Part shown: positions 55,900 to 64,000 of the stretch, one piece after another
How the letters are laid out: every line of letters begins with the position of its first letter
How positions within the stretch are numbered: position 1 is the stretch's first letter
Origin: Aphrocallistes beatrix
Lineage: Eukaryota; Porifera; Hexactinellida; Sceptrulophora; Aphrocallistidae
Assembly: GCA_963281255.1 (NCBI GenBank)
Contig: OY725503.1
Location: 3,038,001-3,102,000, forward strand
Length of the DNA stretch: 64,000 nt
Direction of reading: 5' to 3'
Made by a program: the position numbers and the translations under genes
The notes under the pieces: generated by a model
Seen by the model: the letters and a program-made list of their open reading frames with translations, nothing else
Told to the model about the DNA's origin: nothing
Databases searched by the model: none

Positions 55900-57873
55900 T
55901 TACCAGAGGCGAGAACGATCATGATAAAAGTGCAACATGTGACTTTGTTTCTTTCGATCCATGAAATAGCCTCTGCTTATAAATCTATCAACTAGGTCCC
56001 AATCCTCCCCACCCCATTTATCTTTAAACGTTTCTGAATCAAAAGCTCCTACCTTGTTCCAGTCAGATTTGTACATGCTGAAGAGTCCGTAACCAACTCC
56101 TTCCCAGAATCCACCTATGTTCATATAAGTGTGTCCACACTCCAGACGAAATACAATAGGGGCATAACCTGAAAATCCTTGAATGGTGTGTTGGCGGATT
56201 GATTCAATGATATCATTTGGCAACTCCATGTGTAGGTCACAAGTGTAGACGATATCATCTTCATTCTGCACCTGTTCGAGCGCTTTGTTAAGAGAAGAAG
56301 CACGTTCATATCTACCCTTCATACCCACGAACACTTTATTCGGAATCAGACTTTTCTTGACAATCTCCTCAGCGTTCACATCTTGACTGTCGAAATCAAT
56401 TACAATTATTCCAAAATATTCATCCTTGGTTTCTCGATAAATTCGTTCAACATTATCAATGAAATATTGAAACCAATGGCCTTGATTCTTGAGAGATAAT
56501 GCAATATGAACGAACACTTTTGTTTTGTACTTGAATCCTTTCGGCATACAAAAATAACTAGGTTTAGATTTAGGAGAAAATATAAATTGAGAAAATCGGA
56601 ACATGTTTTCCTTTTTGAGTTTAACTTCTGTATCTATTAGGTAGCGGTTCCCATTCTCATGGTCTCTCTGCACCTCTAAATTGACGAGTTTCACTGATGT
56701 AATATTCGGCCACTTTTTTTGCATGATCTTAGTATGTGCAGCTAATACTGTGTTTGCCTCAACCTGAGGTATGATGGGATTAAAATCCTTTACTTGGCCA
56801 TTAAAAGAAGTTAAATCATCAGGAAATACGGATAGTATCATCGGTGCAATCATTTCCACTCCTTTATATTTTTTAACAATTCTATGGTATGCAAAAGAAG
56901 GTTTGTACTCGCAGTCATCATACAGATCATCTATCCCGTCAAGGGTCAAGTAAGGAAGTGTAATAAAGTAATTTTTCCTATTCACAATGTTAGGAAGTGT
57001 GTATACATCTACGTATGGGGGATAGGGAGGGTTGGGAGTGGGACTAGATTGCTCTGCTTGGTTCGAAGTAGCGCCGATGTATTTTTTGTCAATGCTGCTA
57101 AAGTGTTCACTTCCTGGTATAATCCAGAATAACGATACTTTATTGAGTAGGATGTTGTTATTCACTGAAAAATAAAACTCTATGTAATGGTGATGATCTT
57201 TGCCAAGATGAACACGAGTATCCTCTGAGTTAACTGAAGAATTTTCCAATTTGTTTCTTTGTATATGTTTGATAGAAATCTGCTTTAGATTAGCAGCAGA
57301 TTCATCGGTAGAGATCCAGAGTTCGAGGCTTTGGATTTGGTTACAAGCAAATGCATAAATTCCATCAGCCGGAGGGATGAGAAATCCAAATATTCTATGG
57401 ACTGAATTCGGGCTTTCAACTGATACCGAAAGAGCAGATATAGTTCTACGGGAAAATGGAAAGTTAGGAAATAAAGGCCAAGACTTGAGAATTGGTAGAG
57501 AATTTTGACAGAATTGGAACCATTGATATAGGTGTAGAGAGTTAGGAAGGTCAATGGAGGTTTGTTCATTATTTCTTGCAATCGGAGTCGCAATGATATC
57601 ATTAAAGGGTGTGCTAGCTTGTGATTTAAGCGGATCAACCTCTATAAAATGTGTTGGCATGCTGGATATATTAGAAGTGATATTATTAGAGGGATATGGA
57701 AGGGAATCTTTCTGATCAAGATTTTTATGTACAGAAATATCAAGATTCTGTATTAAATCAATACTGTTTGGGGATTTTATGTCGGAATATTCAATAGAAA
57801 AAAAGGAAAAACAAATAATGAAGACAAGTGAAAATAATAATGAAGTGATGAAGACTTTCTTTATTTTATTCAT
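55900..57873 (-). CDS. Beta-1,4-N-acetylgalactosaminyltransferase with PA14 domain (B4GALNT3/4-type)
   Basis: Intact intronless frame of 657 codons. A short basic start (MNKIKKVF) and one hydrophobic helix (residues 8-26) make a type II Golgi membrane anchor. Residues about 140-260 look like a PA14-type sugar-binding domain (IFGFLIPPADGIYAFAC, LELWISTDES). The C-terminal half is a CHGN-family glycosyltransferase: KTKVFVHIALSLKNQGHWF, YFGIIVIDFDS, GRYERASSLNKAL, a DDIVYTCDLHMELP stretch around 539-552 with the metal-binding DLH, and the acceptor motif WGGEDWDLVDR (620-630), ending HFYHDRSRLW. This order is that of vertebrate B4GALNT3 and B4GALNT4, which make GalNAc-beta-1,4-GlcNAc on glycoproteins. 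Those are about 1000 residues, so the linker is shorter here. The call as this pair rather than a chondroitin enzyme rests on PA14 plus DLH. Confidence 0.88.
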   Translation of the reverse strand: MNKIKKVFITSLLFSLVFIICFSFFSIEYSDIKSPNSIDLIQNLDISVHKNLDQKDSLPYPSNNITSNISSMPTHFIEVDPLKSQASTPFNDIIATPIARNNEQTSIDLPNSLHLYQWFQFCQNSLPILKSWPLFPNFPFSRRTISALSVSVESPNSVHRIFGFLIPPADGIYAFACNQIQSLELWISTDESAANLKQISIKHIQRNKLENSSVNSEDTRVHLGKDHHHYIEFYFSVNNNILLNKVSLFWIIPGSEHFSSIDKKYIGATSNQAEQSSPTPNPPYPPYVDVYTLPNIVNRKNYFITLPYLTLDGIDDLYDDCEYKPSFAYHRIVKKYKGVEMIAPMILSVFPDDLTSFNGQVKDFNPIIPQVEANTVLAAHTKIMQKKWPNITSVKLVNLEVQRDHENGNRYLIDTEVKLKKENMFRFSQFIFSPKSKPSYFCMPKGFKYKTKVFVHIALSLKNQGHWFQYFIDNVERIYRETKDEYFGIIVIDFDSQDVNAEEIVKKSLIPNKVFVGMKGRYERASSLNKALEQVQNEDDIVYTCDLHMELPNDIIESIRQHTIQGFSGYAPIVFRLECGHTYMNIGGFWEGVGYGLFSMYKSDWNKVGAFDSETFKDKWGGEDWDLVDRFISRGYFMDRKKQSHMLHFYHDRSRLW

Positions 57874-58125
57874 TTACAAAAGGCGATGGTCAAAACTAAA
57901 TCTAAATTTACCAAAGAAAAAGAATTAACAACTGAATAATAATGAATTAAAAGAAATATTGTATAAACAAGATCGAAAAAGGGATTGATAATATACGGAA
58001 ATGAACTACGTCTAAGTACTAATCTCCCAAGGTAAGACTGCAGTGAAGTGCCAAGTGAATTATTTCGGGGGGACTAGGTGGAATAGTAGTTAAAACTGAT
58101 GTTAGGTCACTAAATATATCAATTA

Positions 58126-58150
58126 TCCTTACTATTAAAACTCGATTAAT

Positions 58151-58184
<34 letters not shown>

Positions 58185-58677
58185 GTAACGAATTGATTGA
58201 AGAAACTGCCTGGCACAGAAAGCTGATTTTTGGCATGTGGGAGTCTTTTGGCTATGGCTCTAGTAAGTTCTGAGCTCAGAGTGAAATGTCGACTCATCAT
58301 GGAATTATGACGTCATTGTCACATTTTTAAAAGTTAAGCAACATAGTTATTCGAGTATAACTCAGCCATTATAGGAGAAAGAAGGCTGAAATTTTAATAG
58401 AATCTGTATACGAACATATCACATATATGATGCAACTATCATCAAAAAATGATGACTCATCACTTTGTTATGATGTTATCATTACGCATCAAAAATTTTA
58501 AAAATTGATAAATTTGGTGATTTTTCGTGCGATATAGATTATAACAGTAGGACAGACGTATTTAGAGATGTTATCTCCCTTATAATTAACCAATGTGACC
58601 CCAGGCGACCGAAGGAAGCCTCCGGCGGACACAAAGTGTCCGCCAGCCGCGCAGCACAAGCAAGCGAAGCGCGCTTG
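58126..58677 (+). mobile_element. Helitron-like family-1 element (H11), complete
   Basis: 5' end TCCTTACTATTAAAACTCGA at 58126 after an A; TA microsatellite; body; hairpin GGCGGACACAAAGTGTCCGCC; 3' end GCGAAGCGCGCTTG at 58677. It is followed without spacer by a second 5' end (TCCAGACTATTAAAACTC, 58678-58702) whose element is otherwise lost. Confidence 0.88.
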
Positions 58678-58802
58678 TCCAGACTATTAAAACTCAATTA
58701 ATCCTTTGATACTTAAAGCCACTTGTGTTCACGGCCATTTATATATGATGGCGATTAGTAACACCTAGTGGCAGAGGTTCATATTTGAATAAGCCGTCAG
58801 AC

Positions 58803-58864
58803 CTGGGGAGGTAAGTTGGTAAGCCTGGGGAGGTTAGTTAGTAGGCCTGGGGAGGTTAGTTAGT
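58803..58864. repeat. Tandem repeat GCCTGGGGAGGTTAGTTAGTA, up to the gap
   Basis: Three units of 22-24 bases run into the N gap, so the array may be longer. Confidence 0.85.
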
Positions 58865-59064
58865 NNNNNNNNNNNNNNNNNNNNNNNNNNNNNNNNNNNN
58901 NNNNNNNNNNNNNNNNNNNNNNNNNNNNNNNNNNNNNNNNNNNNNNNNNNNNNNNNNNNNNNNNNNNNNNNNNNNNNNNNNNNNNNNNNNNNNNNNNNNN
59001 NNNNNNNNNNNNNNNNNNNNNNNNNNNNNNNNNNNNNNNNNNNNNNNNNNNNNNNNNNNNNNNN
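58865..59064. other. Assembly gap, 200 N
   Basis: Exactly 200 unknown bases, next to a tandem array. Confidence 0.99.
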
Positions 59065-59946
59065 GATTTAGATGGAAGGCCTTATATACAGAGTGCTATG
59101 TTCGGACTAAATATCGAATTGTTTAGCAAATATTAGCCCCTCTAAAATTAACTTTTCAACTCATTAGTGACATTTATTGCATTCCTATTACGTACATAGC
59201 AACAACAACATTGCACTGTTTATGTTTAGTCTGTCTGCGGTCAAATATACAACAGACTTATAATTCCGAAATGCACATATCAATAGCAGAATGTTGTAAG
59301 AATGGGTGATATTATAGAGGAAGACATAAAAGCATTTTCAAAATGTTAGAAATTGAGAGTTGTCAGGTCAATTTTATATTTTTACAAAAGGCATAAAATT
59401 TTGAGTTATATATATAAAGCGTTTACAGGTACAAAAATGTGAATAACTCAAAGAGAACATATGGAAACCAAATAAATTTTTTTATACAATGAATTATGAA
59501 TATAAACAGTAAAATACCCAAAAATAAAACAGTTTCCAAAATATACATTTTTGTTACGTCATATATTTGTTTCGGGAGTTGTTTCAGTTCCAGTTTTCAC
59601 AAAGAAAAGGAACTCAAAACTTAATTTACTCAGGTTTTTCGCATTCTCCATATGTAAAAACATAAGTATTGCAATTTATGAAAGAATTTGATGAATATTT
59701 TTCGAGTTATTCGAGTTTAAATGGGATGGTGATTTTACCATTGTGAAAATCCTTGGTCAAACAGCAAAAATTCAAAAATTTGTGACGTCATAACTCAAAA
59801 ACCACATGACCGATTGATCCGAAATTTTTACAAAGGTAAAGACATATCAGTGCCCTGTCTCACAGCAAATTTCAGACCAATCGGTTGATGGTGGTGAAAT
59901 GATTGGTTTTTTGACATGGAATTCCCCATAGATAGATAGATAGATA
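59065..59946. other. Intergenic, no gene seen
   Basis: AT-rich. A GATA microsatellite (59930-59946) precedes the next MITE. Confidence 0.4.
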
Positions 59947-59948
59947 TA

Positions 59949-60384
59949 CTGCCTGGCCAAAAGTATTGGAACATCATATTGCTTTGCATCATGAATAATA
60001 CTAAAATGGGTCTCTCCAATGAAGCCAATTCTTTACAACCACACGAGCAAATGAAAATCTGGCATTAAGTTCGAAATATCAACGCTCGAATTACTCACTT
60101 TAGAAGTTTCTATATATCAATTATGCTTAAAAGGTAATTAATATCGCTTGTACCACCTTGATCCACTTCCAAAAATATATACTGGTGATTATAAGTGGCA
60201 AACTGCACAAGTAGACACATATGCTAGTAGTTACGCTTTGGAAAGGATTAATCTATAAAAAGGTTATAAATTGATTCATTCGAGTATCTAGATTTCGAAT
60301 TTGAAGCTAGATGTCATTAACTCATTTTAGTATTATTTATGATGCAAAGGAAATATGGTGTTCCAATACTTTTGGCCAGGCAGT
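59949..60384. mobile_element. Tc1/mariner-type MITE, CTGCCTGGCCAAAAGTATTG ends
   Basis: Left CTGCCTGGCCAAAAGTATTG and right CAATACTTTTGGCCAGGCAGTG, flanked by TA. A Helitron-like family-1 stub (microsatellite plus CTGTAGCGAATTGATTGAAG, 60390-60465) follows directly. Confidence 0.88.
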
Positions 60385-60465
60385 GTATATACGTATATAT
60401 ATATATACGTATCTGTAGCGAATTGATTGAAGAAACTGCCAGGCACAGAAAGCTGATTTTTGGCA

Positions 60466-60936
60466 TATTAACTAAATACATTTGTATCGTTAGAATATTA
60501 AGGATATTTTTTAACGAGGTTTCTCAATCTTATTGAAATTTATTAAATTATCGAGATTGATTCAAAGCATAGGGCGAATGAGATTATACATAGTTTGGGT
60601 GTTCAGATTAGCGAGGATGTACTGTATTTGGTTATGTTGTGATTTGTTATTTTCATTATTTCAGAAATTGAAATCATTACCACTGATTTAGTAGGATTCT
60701 TAATTGTAGCAGTGTAGTTACAATTGTTTTTCGTGAATAGATAATAGTGCAAGTTGTCAACGGACAATAAACATGAGCAATTTAATTCAACACTGAATTT
60801 CTATTAGTAGAATTTAACGAAGTTGTAAATGCAATATGCCGCCCCCTAGAAGTGCCGTCCGAGGCGGGACACCCCCCTCCCCCCCCACGGTACGTCACTG
60901 ATTATTGTATTCCTGTTTAAAACTTCTAGATTTATA
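60466..60936. other. No gene seen
   Basis: A decayed pogo-type end (GGTGTTCAGATTAGCGAGGATGTACTG, split over 60598-60625) matches the MITE at 22118. A C-rich patch lies near 60865-60890. Confidence 0.45.
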
Positions 60937-61100
60937 CAGTAGGTCCTCTCTAATTGCCCACTTCTCTAATTGTCCAGGTTCTCTAATTGTCCACTTGCCA
61001 GAATAGAAGTACTATGTATAGTGCACACACATTTCGAATTCTCTAATTGTCTACTTAGGATCCCATTACCCAATGGTGGACAATTAGAGAGGACTTAGTG
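60937..61100. mobile_element. pogo-type MITE built of TCTCTAATTGTCCA words
   Basis: Ends CAGTAGGTCCTCTCTAATTG and CAATTAGAGAGGACTTAGTG, TA outside both. Four copies of CTCTAATTGTCCAC or near variants inside. Confidence 0.85.
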
Positions 61101-61786
61101 TAATGGGATTTATACGAATAAAAGCATAAATGAGTCAAACAATCCCTGTTTTTAGTCCTCAAGAATAAATAATATAAATATTAAAAATCAAGAGCTCGTT
61201 TTATAGCCTAATTTGTTTTTGCTTCAAAATCTTAGTTCTCATCCCACCAAGAAAATATTAATAAGAGTGGCTTATGGAATTATATATCCGTCTCGAAGGT
61301 AGAATATTCCAGTATAAATCTAGTTATACGAATTTTCAAAGGCATAGGGATTTTAACGCTTGCATGATAAAGTAACAAGCACAGCGGAATTCGATTGTAA
61401 CCAGAATAAAAAGGTTTGGGATATATTCCTAAACATTCTGCATATTAAAATTCGACTTGGATTAATGGGCTTGCGGAGAATTTATAGCTGGAAAACTCAT
61501 AGCGGAAAATTTGTCGCATGGATGAAGCTCGTTAGAAATTGAGTGCAAATTCATTGATTTACTTATAGATCTGGTTAAAAAAGTCGCAAGTCGATATAAC
61601 AGGAACAAAGGTGATCAATATTGTAGATTATTATCAAAATTTTGTTGTTTGCGATTCCTGGGATGGCATATGGTTTTCAATTTTCACGTTAACGAAAGCG
61701 AATCTATGGCGCATAGAGCGCTCAATCCCGGTATCCGGGATTGGCCTGATGCGGAATTCTGGGATTGACTTTATTATATACTAATG
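61101..61786. other. No recognised gene
   Basis: A 60-codon frame at 61360-61542 is not recognised and probably chance. At 61722-61770 the word AATCCCGG recurs, a relative of 63205-63262, perhaps the two halves of one element around the MITE at 61787. Confidence 0.35.
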
Positions 61787-62666
61787 CATAGCCTACTGTA
61801 TATAAGGCCTCACAGTAACTTGCGGATTTGGGACTAGGGATGCGGAGGAAGACCGTTGAACTAATACATGAGCTGCCTTAAATCATTTACAAAGCACAAT
61901 AGAGCTTAGGAATATATTATCAGCATATATAAATATGGTGCCAAAGTACCCATATTCGTTGTTAAAAATTTGATTAGTCACCATATGGTTGCGCAATAGG
62001 TCATATTTGTGACAAATTTGGTAATTTTCAGAGGCCGTTTAGGGGCACTTCTAACTGTTTTTATTGAAAAATTTTTCGCATAGAACTGAGATGTGAATGG
62101 GTTAATCCGAAAAATTTTGTCATGGAATGTTAGTACATTCCAGTGTTGCTATGGAAACGTGTTTTGGTCAGTTGGCAATATACTACTTCCTATTGAGTGA
62201 TAATATAATTTCCTCTAAATTCAATAGTTTATGAGATATTCGACAAATTATCAAATGTGACCAATATGGTACATTGTCGAATATCTCATAAACTATTGAA
62301 TTTAGAGGTCGAAATTATATTATCACTTAATAGGAAGTAGTATATTCGCTATCAAATGGAATTACATTTGAATGTGTAGCTATTGCAGTTTTCAAGATAT
62401 AACGCCAACTGATCAAAACACGTTTCCATAGCAACACTGGAATGTACCAACATTCCATGAAAAAACTCTTGGTGACTAATCAATTTTTTAACAACGGATA
62501 TGGGTACTTTGAAACCATATTTATATATGCTGATAATACATTCCTAAGCTCTATTGTGCTTTGTAAATGATTTAAGGCAGCTCATGTATTAGTTCAACGG
62601 TCTTCCTCCGCATCCCTAGTCCCAAATCCGCAAGTTACTGTGAGGCCTTATATACAGTAGGCTATG
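61787..62666. mobile_element. P-type fold-back MITE, 880 bp, perfect 7-bp duplication
   Basis: Ends CATAGCCTACTGTATATAAG and its reverse complement. The duplication ACTAATG is perfect (61780-61786, 62667-62673). Arms of about 400 bp pair almost fully; the centre is near 62240. Arm sequence is 85-90% like that at 30588-31642 by eye. Confidence 0.9.
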
Positions 62667-62673
62667 ACTAATG

Positions 62674-63518
62674 TTTAATTTAATCATTATTTTTTAATAT
62701 TTGATAAATTGAATGATGAGAAATGTAATAAATGCAACAAAAAGTAATAGCTGATCAAAAGTTAGATCAGTTTGCATTGTTATACCTATGATTATTTATA
62801 ATGAAGCAAAGATTGTCGAGAGTACTATCGCTTAGGCTAGTTCTGAATCTATTACTCGGAATTTACTCTCCCTACTATCGGCCATGATGTATAATTGATA
62901 CCCCAAAGATTCAATATACAAGGAATAATAGAAAGTGATGATGTAGTTTCGCTGTAAATATTGTTTCGTAGGAATATTATAATATGTAATGCTAACTATG
63001 GATACATCTTATTCAAGTAGGAAGTCAAAGTATTGAATACAATAGTTTCTCGCGTGATATCCAACACATATAATTGTTAATTAAATAACAACCCAGAATG
63101 TGTAAATTGAAAATATCATATTCACACATGATGATTCAAAGGATTCATATCAATGACGAGCAAAAAGCATTCATCAATAAGAAATCAATCATAATTTCTG
63201 AATTGTAACCAATCCCGGGATTCAATCCCGGATAAAATGTACCGGGATCCCAGGATTGAAAGCTCTAATGGCGCACTGCAAACGAGGTGAAATCTTGATG
63301 GTAACAATTCGCTAGGTGTCATTTCTAGCCTAAATTAAATGCAAGAATCTCCTAACAAACGCTTAATTTATAATCAAATCTTGCGAATATTCGCCTTAAA
63401 AAAACCGATCAGTTATCTCTAGTTCAGTGCTCCCTCTAAGTTTTTCGGCGGTAAATTGCTGAAAACAGCGGTTCCGGAGGAGTCACGGCCCAATTTTAAA
63501 GGAAGTCTGAAAAAATCA
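62674..63518. other. No gene seen
   Basis: Mostly AT-rich DNA. 63205-63262 holds CCCGGGATTCAATCCCGG and GTACCGGGATCCC, word-type repeats partnered with 61722-61770. Confidence 0.4.
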
Positions 63519-63524
63519 GCGGCC

Positions 63525-63665
63525 GTATTCACTAAGAACTTAAGATCGATCTTAGTGCTTAAGTTTTAAGTTCGATCTTAAGTCGTATTCACTAAGATTG
63601 GTATTCACTAAGATTTAAGTTCGATCTTAAGACCGAACTTAAGACCGAACTTTAAGCAACCTATG
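63525..63665. repeat. Word repeat TTAAGTTCGATCTTAAG
   Basis: CGTATTCACTAAGA occurs three times and TTAAGTTCGATCTTAAG or parts of it five times within 140 bases. It looks like a decayed word-type MITE. Confidence 0.65.
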
Positions 63666-63790
63666 GAGGTGTCTTAAGTATTGGAATTGATTCGATTTTC
63701 ACTAATTACTCCATAAATGTTATTCAAACTTACTTCTATCGAACATTTAATCTACCTTGATTGATATTAGACTTCAAATAAATTTAAATA

Positions 63791-63978
63791 CAGTCGACTC
63801 CGCTTAATAGGGTCACATCGGTCAGAGGACATTTTGACCCGATTAAGCGGAGGACCCTATTAACCGAAAATATTTTGCATTAGCTTCTATGTGCGGGAGC
63901 TATTCCGGTCCTGCCAAAAGTGGCCCGATTAAGCGGTTGACCCGATTAAACAGTGACCCTATTAAGCGGAGTTGACTG
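63791..63978. mobile_element. pogo-type MITE, intact CAGTCGACTCCGCTT copy
   Basis: Ends CAGTCGACTCCGCTTAATAG and CTATTAAGCGGAGTTGACTG, TA outside both. At 188 bp it shows the uninterrupted form of the copy at 45545-46175. Confidence 0.92.
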
Positions 63979-64000
63979 TATTTAAAAAACATTTCTCTTA

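Noticed and set aside
61360..61542. 60-codon frame
   Set aside because: No family resemblance, and start and length are within chance for this AT content.

Overview
This is eukaryotic, clearly animal, DNA: AT-rich, gene-poor and crowded with transposons. I find only three host genes. They are a cullin-like anaphase-promoting complex subunit 2 (15475-17115, +, first exon only), the E2 enzyme UBE2H (50515-51066, -) and a PA14-containing beta-1,4-N-acetylgalactosaminyltransferase of the B4GALNT3/4 type (55900-57873, -). UBE2H and the glycosyltransferase are intronless, and the APC2 exon is 1.6 kb long, so the genome looks intron-poor. UBE2H reads as an invertebrate, probably arthropod, protein. 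The mix of P-like, mariner, hAT, pogo and Helitron elements would suit a crustacean such as a parasitic copepod, but the species is a guess. Two 200-base N gaps (29366-29565, 58865-59064) show it is a scaffold.

Layout. 1-7480: a TTAA-flanked repeat family (copy A, up to 4671; copy B, 4814-7473). Copy A carries an internally deleted P-like element (95-2648) and a dead mariner; copy B carries a Helitron-like insert with 141-bp tandem repeats. 7700-9000: a Helitron remnant with a two-level nested insertion. 9217-14733: a 5.5-kb P-like element with a broken THAP transposase, one hAT MITE and two tandem Helitron-like elements inside. 15.4-17.1 kb: APC2. 17.3-19.7 kb: nested Helitron-like elements and two near-perfect palindromes. 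20.6-22.6 kb: dead Tc1 and MULE transposases. 23.8-26.1 kb: pieces of an integrase, an OTU protease relic and a hammerhead ribozyme. 27-29.4 kb: a MULE-like MITE, then two elements in tandem at one TTAA. 30.6-34.4 kb: a fold-back P-type MITE and copy C of the TTAA family. 34.5-43.6 kb: fragments of PIF/Harbinger, hAT, an integrase and unknown transposases among MITEs. 44-49.2 kb: a Helitron-in-Helitron nest at least four levels deep. 50.5-57.9 kb: UBE2H and the glycosyltransferase. 58-64 kb: more Helitron-like, Tc1, pogo and P-type MITEs.

Main themes. (1) P-superfamily elements here share ends that start mostly with CATAG and make 7-bp, often GC-rich, target duplications. (2) Helitron-like elements insert exactly between A and T, stand in tandem 3'-to-5' junctions, and carry a TA microsatellite that is hit again and again by TA-targeting transposons. 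(3) Several MITEs are built almost wholly from short repeated words taken from their own ends. (4) A type III hammerhead ribozyme with every core base present lies about 120 bp past the OTU relic. No transposase in the window looks intact.
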